Source: Collinsella provencensis (lineage in GTDB: Bacteria; Actinomycetota; Coriobacteriia; Coriobacteriales; Coriobacteriaceae). From it: a stretch of DNA of 64,000 nt. Where the stretch lies: contig NZ_LT904908.1 in NCBI RefSeq assembly GCF_900199705.1, forward strand, positions 129,505-193,504, read 5' to 3'. The translations under genes and the position numbers were made by a program. Position 1 is the stretch's first letter. Each line of letters starts with the position of its first letter. The notes below the pieces were generated by a model. That model had not been told where the DNA came from. It did no database searches and saw nothing but the letters and a program-made list of their open reading frames with translations. Positions 17,688-26,592 of this stretch are shown in pieces.

Positions 17688-17722
17688 TCTAAGATCTCTC
17701 TATGGTCGGCTTGAGCTGTAAT

Positions 17723-18499
17723 CTACAGGATGCCGAGATGGCGCTCCACGGCGAGTGCGGCCTTATAGGGCAGAACGCGCGAGAGGGCGTAATACGCCTT
17801 CATATCAAGCGAAGGGATGCAAAGGCCCTTTCCCGTATTCGAGGCCTTGAGAGCGGCTGTGACGACGTGGTCGACACGCTCGAATCCGATCGCGGTCATC
17901 GCTTGCGCTGCTGCCTCATCGCCCGCTTTGTCGAGGAATTCCGTCTGCATGAACTTGGGGCATACGGCGGTGACGTGGATGTCGCAATCGCCCAGCTCGG
18001 CGTCGAGTGAGCGGGAAAGGTCGAGCACGAAGCGTTTGGCGGCGGAGTATACCGCGAGTTTGGGCTGAGGGACGAACGACGCCACGCTGGCGATGTTGAT
18101 GATGCGCGAGCCCTCATGCATATAGGGAAGCGTGCGGCAGATCATCTCGACGGGGGCAAGCATGAGGAGCTTGACCATCTTTTGCGCATCCTGCTTTCCC
18201 TGAGTGGCAAACGCACCGAAGGTGCCGAAACCCGCGTTGTTGACTAGGAGCGATACCTGTACGTCAGGAATTTCGGTAAGAGCGCCCTCGATAACCTCGA
18301 ATGATGCGGTATCGGTCAAATCGAGGCAGAAGGGTCGGACGGGGGTCGAACAAGTACGGCGCAGCGCCTCAAGGCGTTCGGCGCGGCGTGCGATTACCCA
18401 AATCTCGTCGACGTGTCCCGCTTCTCCGGCATCGATACGCTTGACGAACTCACGGCCCAACCCAGAACTTGCACCCGTTACGATGGCAATACGCGACAT
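17723..18499 (-). CDS. Short-chain dehydrogenase/reductase (SDR)
   Basis: This 258-residue protein has the classical SDR cofactor motif VTGASSGLGREF, the NNAGFGTFG strand, the catalytic Ser in INIASVASF, and Tyr151-x3-Lys155 in VYSAAK. Arg residues after the first strand (IARRAERL) suggest NADPH preference. The substrate is unknown. ATG 18499 is preceded by AAGGAGCG. It is convergent with rho. Confidence 0.9.
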   Translation of the reverse strand: MSRIAIVTGASSGLGREFVKRIDAGEAGHVDEIWVIARRAERLEALRRTCSTPVRPFCLDLTDTASFEVIEGALTEIPDVQVSLLVNNAGFGTFGAFATQGKQDAQKMVKLLMLAPVEMICRTLPYMHEGSRIINIASVASFVPQPKLAVYSAAKRFVLDLSRSLDAELGDCDIHVTAVCPKFMQTEFLDKAGDEAAAQAMTAIGFERVDHVVTAALKASNTGKGLCIPSLDMKAYYALSRVLPYKAALAVERHLGIL

Positions 18500-18753
18500 G
18501 ATCGCTCCTTACTGGCAAAATCGCGGTACCCACTCCATAATGGGCACCGGGCATTCAATATGACCCTTGTTCCCGATTGCCCTGTTTTACAAACACATTG
18601 GGCTTGATTGCTTTTTACGCATAATGCTCTCTTTGCCCATCTTGTCGAGGGATGTTTTCCTTCAATCGCCTTATTTCGCAAATGTCTTGCCATGTACTTG
18701 TAACGTGTGAGGGGGAAATGTTTCAGAAGATGTCAAACACATGGTGATAACGC

Positions 18754-18782
18754 TTGCAAATACCTGCGGGTTTTCGCATAAT
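18754..18782 (+). promoter_or_regulatory. Sigma-70-type promoter
   Basis: TTGCAA (18754-18759) and CATAAT (18777-18782) are separated by 17 bases. It would drive the uncharacterised membrane protein at 18966 with a leader of roughly 175 bases. The remaining 18500-18753 sequence holds nothing recognisable. Confidence 0.55.
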
Positions 18783-18965
18783 AGTTCGAAGATCGCGACG
18801 GAAAACGCAGATGAAACGAACCACAATCCGTTGCTCGGGGGATACATTCTCCCATAGCTGCTTTCATCATCTTTTCCAGCGACCGACTCACGGTTTTCTT
18901 TCGCTGCGCGTACGGCAAAATCGTGGGCCATTGTGACGGACGCATGGGTGATGGAGGAGCACGTC

Positions 18966-20177
18966 ATGGCAATTGCAAAGACTGCGTATCGCAAGAACGC
19001 CATCGGTATTTCCGCTGGTTTGGGTATTGCCGCGCCGCTCGCCGCATATGCCGCGACCTTGCCGTTCGATGGTGTGAACGAAATCGTCCGCATGGACGCC
19101 ATGCCTTTTGCCGCGGGTATCCTCGCAGGCGTGGGCATGCTCGCCGTTACCGGGCATGTGCTCGATGCTCGTGCGGACCGAGTTGCGGACGAAGAGGTGC
19201 GGGATATCCCCTCGGGATTACAGGCTTTTGCCCATATGGCTTCTCAAGAGCAGGGGAGCGGTGTTCATGAGGAGTCGGCGCGTCGCGGTTCACGTTTTGT
19301 GCATGGTGCCTCGGACGATGTTCCGGTGATTTCGCGTGCGGCCAATGCGCTTGACGAGGCTGCGGCATGGACTGACATCGACGCCGTGTTTGATGATACA
19401 TCCCCCGTCAACTGCGACCCTGCACACTCCAATGACGTGTACCAGATTGCATTCGAGGAGCTGCGTCGCTCTGCAGCTGTAACGGACGCGCCTGCGTCTG
19501 TGCAGGGCAGTGCCTATACATCCCCCTCGGCCGGATCGACGGCGATGTACATGTCGCTCGCCGGTGTGCCGCAGGCCGCCTCTGCGGCTGCCGCACCCGT
19601 ATCTTCCACCGGCGCAACGTATTCCACTTCCGCTGCTGCAACGCAGGCGTCAAATGCCTTTGCGGGGACCTTCATGCCGTATGACGATCTTGACGAGGTG
19701 TCCGATTACCAGGCGGCCATCGAGTCGCTGTACGGGCCCAAGAGCTGCATTCCCCAGCAGCCGATCATTTCCGCCCCAACGTCTGCGACTGCTGCTGGAG
19801 CTGTGGCCCCCACGCCTGCGGCTGCGTCTCCCATTGCCTCATCTGTGGCTACGCATGAGGTGAACGTTCCTGCGGCGGATTATTCCGGCCATGAGGATAT
19901 GTGGGCGGCTGCTCTTGCGATTCTGGATGAAGAAGAGCTTCCCGTGGCTGAACCGCGCTTCGTTCCAAATGACGCCGCCTCTGCTGAGGCTGCCCGAATG
20001 GCGGCCGTTGCGGAAGGGGAGAATGCGACCAAGCTGCACAGCCGCGTCAACTCGCTGATCGAGGAAGAGTTCGAGCATGTCGAGTCCAAGAGCGTGCGTC
20101 GTACAACACACGAGTATCTCAAGGTCATCGAGGGTGGAACCGCTGCGATGCCCGCACTGAAACGCGCCGAGGCGTAA
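18966..20177 (+). CDS. Membrane protein with long Ala/Ser/Pro-rich cytoplasmic tail, function unknown
   Basis: The 403-residue product begins with two hydrophobic segments (about residues 10-32 and 44-66, GISAGLGIAAPLAAYAA and FAAGILAGVGMLAVTG). A 300-residue soluble tail follows, dominated by Ala, Ser, Thr, Pro and acidic residues and interrupted by short ordered blocks. The C-terminal 60 residues (ATKLHSRVNSLIEEEFEHV) look helical and conserved-like. ATG 18966 has GGAGGAG upstream; earlier in-frame starts precede that site. I do not recognise a family. It directly abuts the VanZ-like gene, so a shared role is plausible. Confidence 0.65.
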   Translation: MAIAKTAYRKNAIGISAGLGIAAPLAAYAATLPFDGVNEIVRMDAMPFAAGILAGVGMLAVTGHVLDARADRVADEEVRDIPSGLQAFAHMASQEQGSGVHEESARRGSRFVHGASDDVPVISRAANALDEAAAWTDIDAVFDDTSPVNCDPAHSNDVYQIAFEELRRSAAVTDAPASVQGSAYTSPSAGSTAMYMSLAGVPQAASAAAAPVSSTGATYSTSAAATQASNAFAGTFMPYDDLDEVSDYQAAIESLYGPKSCIPQQPIISAPTSATAAGAVAPTPAAASPIASSVATHEVNVPAADYSGHEDMWAAALAILDEEELPVAEPRFVPNDAASAEAARMAAVAEGENATKLHSRVNSLIEEEFEHVESKSVRRTTHEYLKVIEGGTAAMPALKRAEA

Positions 20178-20654
20178 GTGATTCAAAAAACGTTTATCAC
20201 GCAGCTTCGTTCAAGGGCGAGCCTTTCATGGCTCGCCCTTATGTGTATCGCAATCGTATGCATATGGGGTAACTCGCTCGTCCCTGGCGAGGGCAGCGGT
20301 GGCATGAGCCTTGCGGTGGTTGAGGCGATTCGACGTGTGTTGGCCTCACTTGGGCTGCCCTTTGATTGGGTTACCAACTTTATCGTGCGTAAGACAGGCC
20401 ATTTTATGGAATACCTGTTGCTTGGCGTGGTCTCCTTTCAAGCCTTTAAAGCGCATGACGTATCTCGTGGAGCACTGGTTGCGGTAGTGCTCACCTGTGT
20501 GATGACCGCTTCTATTGACGAGACGATTCAGCTGCTTGTTCCGGGTCGCTGTGGGCAGATTGTAGACGTGCTGCTCGATTGCTGCGGCGCGGTGTCGGGC
20601 ATCGTGTTGCGATTTGCATCGATTCACGTTCATGTGCGGAAGGAAACGCGCTAA
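20178..20654 (+). CDS. VanZ-like family membrane protein
   Basis: This 158-residue protein has four hydrophobic segments and the VanZ signature: RKTGHFMEYLLLG, an internal acidic DETIQLLVPGR loop and a closing GQIVDVLLDCCGAVSG helix. VanZ relatives are implicated in lipopeptide or teicoplanin tolerance in some species, but most are uncharacterised. It starts with GTG at 20178 directly after the stop of the preceding gene, indicating translational coupling. Confidence 0.85.
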   Translation: MIQKTFITQLRSRASLSWLALMCIAIVCIWGNSLVPGEGSGGMSLAVVEAIRRVLASLGLPFDWVTNFIVRKTGHFMEYLLLGVVSFQAFKAHDVSRGALVAVVLTCVMTASIDETIQLLVPGRCGQIVDVLLDCCGAVSGIVLRFASIHVHVRKETR

Positions 20655-20966
20655 GGGTTTGTTCATATGCGTTATGCGTCGAGGTCCTGCGCCGAATGAC
20701 TGGGTGTGGGCGAAGGTCTCCGAGGGGCGCTCGAGCTTTTGACCGAGGTCCTGCGCCGAACGCTTGCGCGTTCAGGTGTCGGGCAGTTTCGCGCGCTTGC
20801 GATCTCTGCAGAAGCCTTGCAATGCTTGTGCAGGCTTGTTGTGTCCAGACAACATGACGTTTCTTCTGGTTTTGGTTCTCATTGTGATGGAGCATGTTTT
20901 CCAAAAATATGCTTGCATCCGTGGCACTTAGTGTGCATAATAATCTAGCTGTGCGAGAGACACATG
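20655..20966. other. Gap before tRNA cluster with 16-base direct repeat
   Basis: This 312-base gap has no gene. GAGGTCCTGCGCCGAA occurs twice, at 20681-20696 and 20745-20760 (period 64). The promoter of the tRNA cluster lies at its right end. Confidence 0.6.
20913..20941 (+). promoter_or_regulatory. Promoter of tRNA-His/Lys/Lys cluster
   Basis: TTGCAT (20913-20918) and CATAAT (20936-20941) are spaced by 17 bases and lie about 25 bases before tRNA-His. Confidence 0.7.
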
Positions 20967-21043
20967 GTGGGTGTAGCTCAGTTGGCTAGAGCGACGGGTT
21001 GTGGTCCCGTAGGTCGAGGGTTCGAGTCCCTTTACCCACCCCA
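20967..21043 (+). tRNA. tRNA-His (anticodon GTG)
   Basis: Full cloverleaf with encoded CCA; anticodon stem ACGGG/CCCGT and loop TTGTGGT give anticodon GTG. The base before the acceptor stem (20966) is G and faces C73, the extra pair expected of tRNA-His. Confidence 0.96.
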
Positions 21044-21069
21044 TTCCTCTCTTGTGCGCAGATGCAAAT

Positions 21070-21146
21070 GGACCGTTAGCTCAGCTGGCTAGAGCAGGGG
21101 ACTCTTAATCCCAAGGTCCAGGGTTCGAATCCCTGACGGTCCACCA
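21070..21146 (+). tRNA. tRNA-Lys (anticodon CTT), copy 1
   Basis: Acceptor GGACCGT/ACGGTCC, D-arm GCTC, anticodon loop CTCTTAA (anticodon CTT), T-arm with TTCGAAT, discriminator A and encoded CCA. Confidence 0.96.
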
Positions 21147-21168
21147 CATTGCATCCTTTGGTACATAC

Positions 21169-21245
21169 GGACCGTTAGCTCAGCTGGCTAGAGCAGGGGA
21201 CTCTTAATCCCAAGGTCCAGGGTTCGAATCCCTGACGGTCCACCA
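21169..21245 (+). tRNA. tRNA-Lys (anticodon CTT), copy 2
   Basis: Identical over its full 77 bases to the copy that ends 22 bases upstream, so a recent tandem duplication. Confidence 0.96.
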
Positions 21246-21256
21246 TTGAATTTGAG

Positions 21257-21279
21257 GCTCCTGCAAAGGAGCTTTTTTC
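21257..21279 (+). terminator. Terminator of tRNA cluster
   Basis: GCTCC/GGAGC stem with six-base loop followed by six T residues. Confidence 0.8.
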
Positions 21280-22018
21280 ATGACTGAAGCACACGCATGG
21301 ATTCGAACCTGCCCACGGAGCGGAGCTTAAAAGGATTGCTCCGGCGCTAAATCAGGTCGCATTTTGGAAGAGTGGTCAATTTACGCCATACTGGGGCATT
21401 TGGGTCCTCGGTTTGATAGCAAAACGCCTTTGGGAACGTCCATCCGGGAATGCCCGTCAACAAAACCGCAGGATTCGCAAAGTTACTTGTGCCGGATGAT
21501 TTGAAAAATGTCGTTTAACATCGTTCGAACACCCCAGCCTAGGGGTAAAATGGCCATTTCCTTAAAACGTAACGTCCAAACTCCCTAATTGTCGTCCATT
21601 TTTCCTTCTATCACTTACGTTTCTGGTCTCTATTAGTCTGCACTCGTTACTGTTGTCTACGATTTTTTGTGCTTTAGTGGCTCAAAAACGCATTAATCCA
21701 CAGGCAATGGCAATTGCATTTGTATCACTACTTGCGTTGTCTATGGTTTTTTGCGTTTTGGAGGCTTCAAAACGTCGGATTCCATAGGCAACGGCAACCG
21801 ACCATAGGAAGCCGCGGTTGCCCATAGGCAACAGGGAGGACTCGTCTCAAGAAAAAAGAGCCGGTGGTGGACCGGCTCTTTTTTGGTTGCCCATTTAGGG
21901 CATTTGATTTTGGAATCCTGTAATCGCTGCATCCAGGATTCCGAGGAAAGGGGGACGGATATACGAGGGGCAGGAACCATTTACGTTCAAGCCCCAAGAC
22001 CACAAGGGGAAGGGCTCA
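21280..22018. other. 740-base AT-leaning gap with diverged tandem repeat
   Basis: No credible gene is visible. Bases 21652-21717 and 21736-21801 are a diverged direct repeat with period 84. Both start GTTGTCTA, contain a T-run followed by GTG/GCG, then CAAAACG, and end with a form of CA[TC]AGGCAA[CT]GGCAA. The word CCATAGGCAAC recurs again at 21820. The right end holds the terminator listed next. Confidence 0.55.
21852..21884. terminator. Bidirectional intrinsic terminator
   Basis: AAAAAAGAGCCGGT pairs perfectly with ACCGGCTCTTTTTT around GGTGG. It should terminate the YfcC transcript arriving from the right on the minus strand and any transcript from the left. Confidence 0.88.
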
Positions 22019-23473
22019 TTAAAGGATCAGCATCAACATGGTGAGAATTGCCATGGTAACGAGCGTCAGCGCCACGAAGAACTTGAGGGTGAGCTTCAGG
22101 AACGAAGCGTAGCTTGTATGGGCAAGCTCGAGGCCGGAGAGGACGACGCCGTTCGTGGGAGTGATCATAGCGATGACACCGTGAGCGGCGGCGAAAATCA
22201 TGATCATGATTTCGGGAGAGAAACCGAGGCTGCTGGCAAGGGGTCCCATGATGGGCATGGAGACAGTGGCCATGCCGGAGCTCGACGGAATCACGTTGGA
22301 GAGGACGAAGTAGAGCATGTAGCTTGCCGGGGCAAAGACGATGGCGGAAACACCTGCGAGCGCATCGGCAGCGGCGTTGAGAATGAAGAGGTCAAGACCG
22401 GTCAGACCCATGAGGACGGCGATGGAACGGGCAAGGGCGAGCACGAGAGCGGTCGAGATCATGGTCGAGCTACCCTCAATAAAGGTGCCTACGAGCTCCT
22501 TCTCGGACAGGCCACCGATAAGGCCGATGACGATGGACATGAGCAGGAACCAGATGCCGCACTCGGTGAAGTACCAGCGACCGAGGGGCTGGCCGGTGAG
22601 GAAGGCACTCCATGCGGTGGAGGCGTCCTCAGCGGTGGCGCCGATGGCAAAGAAGTTGATGCCGAAGTTCTCCCAAGGGATGAAGGATACGATCATGACG
22701 AGGAAGGACAGGGCGAACAGGACAAGGACGAGCTTCTGCTTTCCGGTGATGGTGGCATGTTCGAGGGAAATATTGTCCTCAGCGTAGGCCTTATCGGCGG
22801 AGGCGAGCTCTTCGGGGGTCATAACGGACGCAGACTTGTCAGCCTTGACCTTCTTGGCGTAGTTCATGACGAACGCGATGCCCATAGCCTCGGAAACGAC
22901 GAAGAGCAGGAGGCCGACGGGAATGATGATGCCCTGGTCGACGGGAATGCCCAGGTCGGTGAGGGCGGAGCTCGCCACGGCGATAGAGAACGGGTTGACC
23001 GTGGAGCCCAGGGTGCCCAGGCCCGCACCCATGAGGACGATGAGCGCACCAACCATGGTGTCAAAGCCCATGGCGTAGGTCACAGAGGCGAGTAGGATGT
23101 AGAAGGGGATGGTCTCCTCCATCATGCCGTAGGTGGAACCGCAGATGCCAAAGAGAATCATCATCACGGGAATGAGCAGGGTCTCGCGGTTGCCGATCTT
23201 CTGCACAAGCACCGCGATGCCCGCCTCGAGGGCTTCGGTCTTGTTGACCATGGCGAGGAAGCCGCCGAGGACGATGACGAAGAGGCAGACCTGCAAGGCG
23301 CTCTCAAAGCCGAGAAACGGGGCCTGCATGACCATGGCAAGCGATGCGCCGGTCACGTCGGGGGAGAATTGCGCCACGATCTGGGTCAGGATCGCGGTGC
23401 CGATAAGGCATGCGATCAGGATGGTGAAGGAGGTCGGCATGCCCTTCTTCTTTTTCTTGGTTGTTTCTGCCAT
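22019..23473 (-). CDS. YfcC/ArcD-type anaerobic C4-dicarboxylate carrier family protein
   Basis: This 484-residue protein has about 12-13 hydrophobic segments after a Lys-rich cytoplasmic start (TKKKKKGMPTSF). Family-like blocks are GICGSTYGMMEETIPFY, STVNPFSIAVAS, SNVIPSSSGMATVSMPIMGPLA and ITPTNGVVLSGL, as in YfcC/DcuC-related carriers that take up amino acids or small peptides. The partner M20 amidohydrolase upstream in the same direction suggests import followed by hydrolysis of an acyl-amino acid or dipeptide. ATG 23473 has AAAGGA seven bases ahead; upstream in-frame starts lack a better site. Confidence 0.85.
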   Translation of the reverse strand: MAETTKKKKKGMPTSFTILIACLIGTAILTQIVAQFSPDVTGASLAMVMQAPFLGFESALQVCLFVIVLGGFLAMVNKTEALEAGIAVLVQKIGNRETLLIPVMMILFGICGSTYGMMEETIPFYILLASVTYAMGFDTMVGALIVLMGAGLGTLGSTVNPFSIAVASSALTDLGIPVDQGIIIPVGLLLFVVSEAMGIAFVMNYAKKVKADKSASVMTPEELASADKAYAEDNISLEHATITGKQKLVLVLFALSFLVMIVSFIPWENFGINFFAIGATAEDASTAWSAFLTGQPLGRWYFTECGIWFLLMSIVIGLIGGLSEKELVGTFIEGSSTMISTALVLALARSIAVLMGLTGLDLFILNAAADALAGVSAIVFAPASYMLYFVLSNVIPSSSGMATVSMPIMGPLASSLGFSPEIMIMIFAAAHGVIAMITPTNGVVLSGLELAHTSYASFLKLTLKFFVALTLVTMAILTMLMLIL

Positions 23474-23633
23474 GGAAGAATCCTTTCTCATATGGCTTGC
23501 AAACAAAACGGATGAGATGCGCAAGGTTTGGCGTGTGCCGTGCCTGCGTTTAGGTGTTTGGTGCGAGTGTTTGACGTTTAATGTCTGGTGCGGGGCTCAA
23601 CCCGCGCGCTCGAACCTAGCTCCCAACGCGCGC

Positions 23634-24824
23634 TTACTTCGCGCGTTTTTCCAGATAGGAGAGGGCGTTGCCCGCAAGGAACGCCGACCCGCGGTAGAAA
23701 ACGTCCTCGTTGAACACAACTCCGGGATGGTGCATGCCGAACTCGGTGTGGTCCTCATCGGTTGCGCCGAGGATGAAGTAGGCAGTGGGGACCTTCTCGG
23801 ACAAGACGGCGAGGTCATCGGTACCTGGGAAGGGTTTTTCCATGATGGTGGGGTCATCGCCAAAGAGTTCCCGCACGTTGTCGATCAGCTCTTCGGTGAG
23901 CTCGGGATTGTTATACGTGTTGGGCACGCCACGCAGGAACTCCACGGTGCAGCTGCCGCCGAACGCTTCGGCGATGCCCTGTGCCATGGCGGTCACGCGC
24001 TCTTGGAAGTGCTTGCGTACCGTGGCGGATTGCGTGCGGAGCGTGCCGAGCATGCGGGCGGTGTCGGGCACGACGTTGGCCCCACGGCCCGCCTCGATAA
24101 CGCCGAACGTGGCAACGCAGACCTCGGTGGGGTCGAGCTCACGTGCGATGTAGTTCTGTACGCCCTGGTAGATGTGGCACGCGATGTTGATCGGATCGAT
24201 GCCCTGGTGCGGCATGGAGCCATGGCAACCCTTGCCCTGGATGTTGATCTCGATGTCATCGATGGAGGAGAAGATGGTGCCGCAACGCGTGGTAAAGGAA
24301 CCGGCGGGGTTATCGGGCGTCATCACATGAAGTGCGGTGACTGCGTCGACCTTGGGGCTCTCGAGCACTCCGCCTGCGAGCACGGCCTCGCCGCCCGTGA
24401 CATCAGCTGTGGGCGCGCCCTCCTCGTCGGGCTGGAAGAGCAGTTTTACACAGCCATGGATCTCGGACTCGTGCGCCTTGAGGAGTTTGGCTGCACCGAG
24501 GAGCATGGCGGCATGGGTGTCGTGGCCGCAGGCGTGCATGTTGCCGTTGGTGGACGCGAACTCGAGCCCCGTCTCCTCTTTGACGGGCAGGGCGTCGTAG
24601 TCTGCACGCAGCAGGATGCAGGCGCCCTCGTCGGGGTTGCCGATCTGCGTGAGCAAACCTCCCTTGCACGGCTCGGTGACCTTGTAACCCATCTCTTCCA
24701 AAACGCCGCGCACATAGGCTTGCGTTTCGGGTAGATCAAACCCGAGCTCGGGATGCTGGTGCATCCAGCGGCGGTGTTCGACGACCTCTCCCTGGATTGC
24801 CCGTGCCTCTTCGACGATACTCAT
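23634..24824 (-). CDS. M20-family amidohydrolase/carboxypeptidase
   Basis: This 396-residue metallopeptidase-type enzyme has HQHPELGFDLPETQAYV at its N-terminus, the metal-binding blocks MHACGHDTHAAMLL and LLFQPDEEG, the dimerisation-domain stretch GKGCHGSMPHQG, and a late FGMHHPGVVF with a metal His. This is the M20D group (hippurate, IAA-amino acid or N-acyl amino acid hydrolases). Start ATG 24824 has AGAAAGGTA upstream. It precedes the YfcC carrier by 160 bases; both likely form an uptake-and-hydrolysis unit controlled by the divergent LuxR regulator. Confidence 0.92.
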   Translation of the reverse strand: MSIVEEARAIQGEVVEHRRWMHQHPELGFDLPETQAYVRGVLEEMGYKVTEPCKGGLLTQIGNPDEGACILLRADYDALPVKEETGLEFASTNGNMHACGHDTHAAMLLGAAKLLKAHESEIHGCVKLLFQPDEEGAPTADVTGGEAVLAGGVLESPKVDAVTALHVMTPDNPAGSFTTRCGTIFSSIDDIEINIQGKGCHGSMPHQGIDPINIACHIYQGVQNYIARELDPTEVCVATFGVIEAGRGANVVPDTARMLGTLRTQSATVRKHFQERVTAMAQGIAEAFGGSCTVEFLRGVPNTYNNPELTEELIDNVRELFGDDPTIMEKPFPGTDDLAVLSEKVPTAYFILGATDEDHTEFGMHHPGVVFNEDVFYRGSAFLAGNALSYLEKRAK

Positions 24825-25013
24825 GCCCCTACCTTTCTCTTGAAGCCGTTCTCAACGTGACCATTTGAGTTGGACGGTCGCTCGCGTTGCCCGATTTTTC
24901 GGTGTCGGCCAACTGCTCGCGTTGGATGTTTGCCGTTTGTCGACAAACCGCTCTCGCGCCGTCTGGAACGCATCATAGGGAATGGGGGTGGGGTGATGGG
25001 GCTCTCAAGTGTG

Positions 25014-25032
25014 GTGATATGTGTTATATCAC
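25014..25032. promoter_or_regulatory. Palindromic operator candidate
   Basis: GTGATAT and ATATCAC form a perfect 7-bp inverted repeat with a five-base spacer, in the 292-base divergent gap between the M20/YfcC unit and the LuxR-type gene. The rest of that gap shows nothing recognisable. Confidence 0.5.
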
Positions 25033-25116
25033 CCCGCTGGTGTGAGGGTGAACGGTTGCATTTTTAGGTATGATGCATGCTGTACAACGAATGTTTCGAG
25101 CGGACATGGGAGTGCG

Positions 25117-26592
25117 ATGTCGCAGGTAAGCGCATGGAAGAAGAAGGCTGAGAAGGGTATTGCGTTCTCTTCGGAGGCGTATGGCGTATTGCTCGTCACA
25201 CTTGTATCGCTTGCAATGCTTTTTCGTTCCGTTGCGTTTCTCTCAAATTTCGATCCGTGGTACAAAGGCGTCACCCTGTTTTTCACACCGATGTGCTATG
25301 TGCCCATTGCGCTTATGGGCAGGCTCGCCCCGCAGCGCATCAACCTTTCACGCTGTCTTGCCGTTACGTTGGCTTTTGCGTTGGCCGGATGTGCGCTCTG
25401 GACATGGTTCTTCCCAACAACGATGCCGAATCGCTATGTGCTTCTGTGTATAGCGGATTTTCTCTATAACATCGCCCGCGCCTGGGGCGGCGTCCTTGCC
25501 ACGCTGTATCTCTCGCATATGAGAAGACCCGAGAACCTGGTGATTTGCACGTGCAGCGGCCTGTCGCTCGCATATTTGGTGCACGCCATCTTTGTGACGG
25601 TAGGCGGGCCGATGGTGTTCATGTGCTGTTTTTCGGTGACGTTGCTGCTGGTGATGGGCACATGGAAGGAGCGTCCTCTTTTCGACGCTCTGTGCACGTC
25701 CGATACGCCTCAAAATCTTGAGGTCACGAATCCGTACTCCTTCGTTTCGCTCAGGAGCAAGCTGTTTACCTGCATTTTGCTGTTTGAAACGGTGTTTGGG
25801 TACGCGTCAACGCTCATGATGGGCTCCGAGTCGTTTTCCAACCAGATGTTCATCGCCATCGCGTTTATCTTGTTGTCGCTCTATGCAATATCGCATGATG
25901 GGGAGACGCGGGGGTTTGATGAGGATCGGCTTTTCTCTCTGTGCGGGCTAACCGTCCTGTTCGGCTTTTTGGTCCTCATTCCGTCTCACGCGAACGCGGA
26001 TTTCATCTCACTTGCACTCACGCTCGGCTCCCAAGGTTTTTACGCATTGTTGCTGTCTACGCTCGCTTTTATCGCGGCGAGAAACCCATCCGGCGCGCTG
26101 GTGGTCGTACCGCTGGGCTTGGGCGTCTCGACGTTCGGCTCGTGGGTGGGCTATGGGTTCTGCCAGTTTTTGCATATCTTGGTGGGACGTGGGTTCACGG
26201 GGGACGATGCCGTGGTGGTAGGTTGCTTTGCGTTTGTGATCGTCGCGTATGTGTGGGTCGGCATGCGCGGATTTAGCTTTACGGGGTTGTTTGCGTCGAT
26301 CGTCCCAGTTTCGGATCCGATTGTCACTTCGGTACCAAGCGAGTCGTCGACGTTCGAGAGTGATGTCATAGATTTGCGCGTGGCAGAGATTGCCCGCGAT
26401 ACAGGTCTCACTCCACGTGAGGAGGAGATCGCACGTATGCTGGCGCGCGGGCGCAACAGCGCATATATCCAAGATACGCTGGTGATTTCACGCAATACAG
26501 CTAAGACCCACGTGCGTCACGTGTACCAGAAAATCGGGGTGCATAGCCAGCAGGAGCTCATTGACTACGTTGAGCGCGGGTACGTCGCATAG
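25117..26592 (+). CDS. Membrane-bound LuxR-family transcriptional regulator
   Basis: The 491-residue product has roughly 10-12 hydrophobic helices over residues 20-400 and a C-terminal LuxR helix-turn-helix from about 425 (LTPREEEIARMLARGRN, ISRNTAKTHVRHVYQKIGV). Fusion of a transporter-like membrane module with a LuxR DNA-binding domain is a recurrent design in Coriobacteriia, where such genes often sit beside the transporter or enzyme they control. By position it should control the divergent M20/YfcC pair. ATG 25117 is preceded by GGGAG; the longer frame opening at 25021 would start inside the palindrome. Confidence 0.88.
   Translation: MSQVSAWKKKAEKGIAFSSEAYGVLLVTLVSLAMLFRSVAFLSNFDPWYKGVTLFFTPMCYVPIALMGRLAPQRINLSRCLAVTLAFALAGCALWTWFFPTTMPNRYVLLCIADFLYNIARAWGGVLATLYLSHMRRPENLVICTCSGLSLAYLVHAIFVTVGGPMVFMCCFSVTLLLVMGTWKERPLFDALCTSDTPQNLEVTNPYSFVSLRSKLFTCILLFETVFGYASTLMMGSESFSNQMFIAIAFILLSLYAISHDGETRGFDEDRLFSLCGLTVLFGFLVLIPSHANADFISLALTLGSQGFYALLLSTLAFIAARNPSGALVVVPLGLGVSTFGSWVGYGFCQFLHILVGRGFTGDDAVVVGCFAFVIVAYVWVGMRGFSFTGLFASIVPVSDPIVTSVPSESSTFESDVIDLRVAEIARDTGLTPREEEIARMLARGRNSAYIQDTLVISRNTAKTHVRHVYQKIGVHSQQELIDYVERGYVA

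Larger units (their letters stand above)
17463..17722. other. Convergent rho/SDR gap holding two repeat-A copies
   Basis: No gene is present between the ends of rho and the SDR gene. Two copies of structured repeat family A lie in opposite orientation, separated by 45 bases. Confidence 0.8.

Noticed and set aside
21280..21650. Possible gene remnant after the tRNA-Lys genes
   Set aside because: All frames are interrupted within short distances and no domain text is readable.
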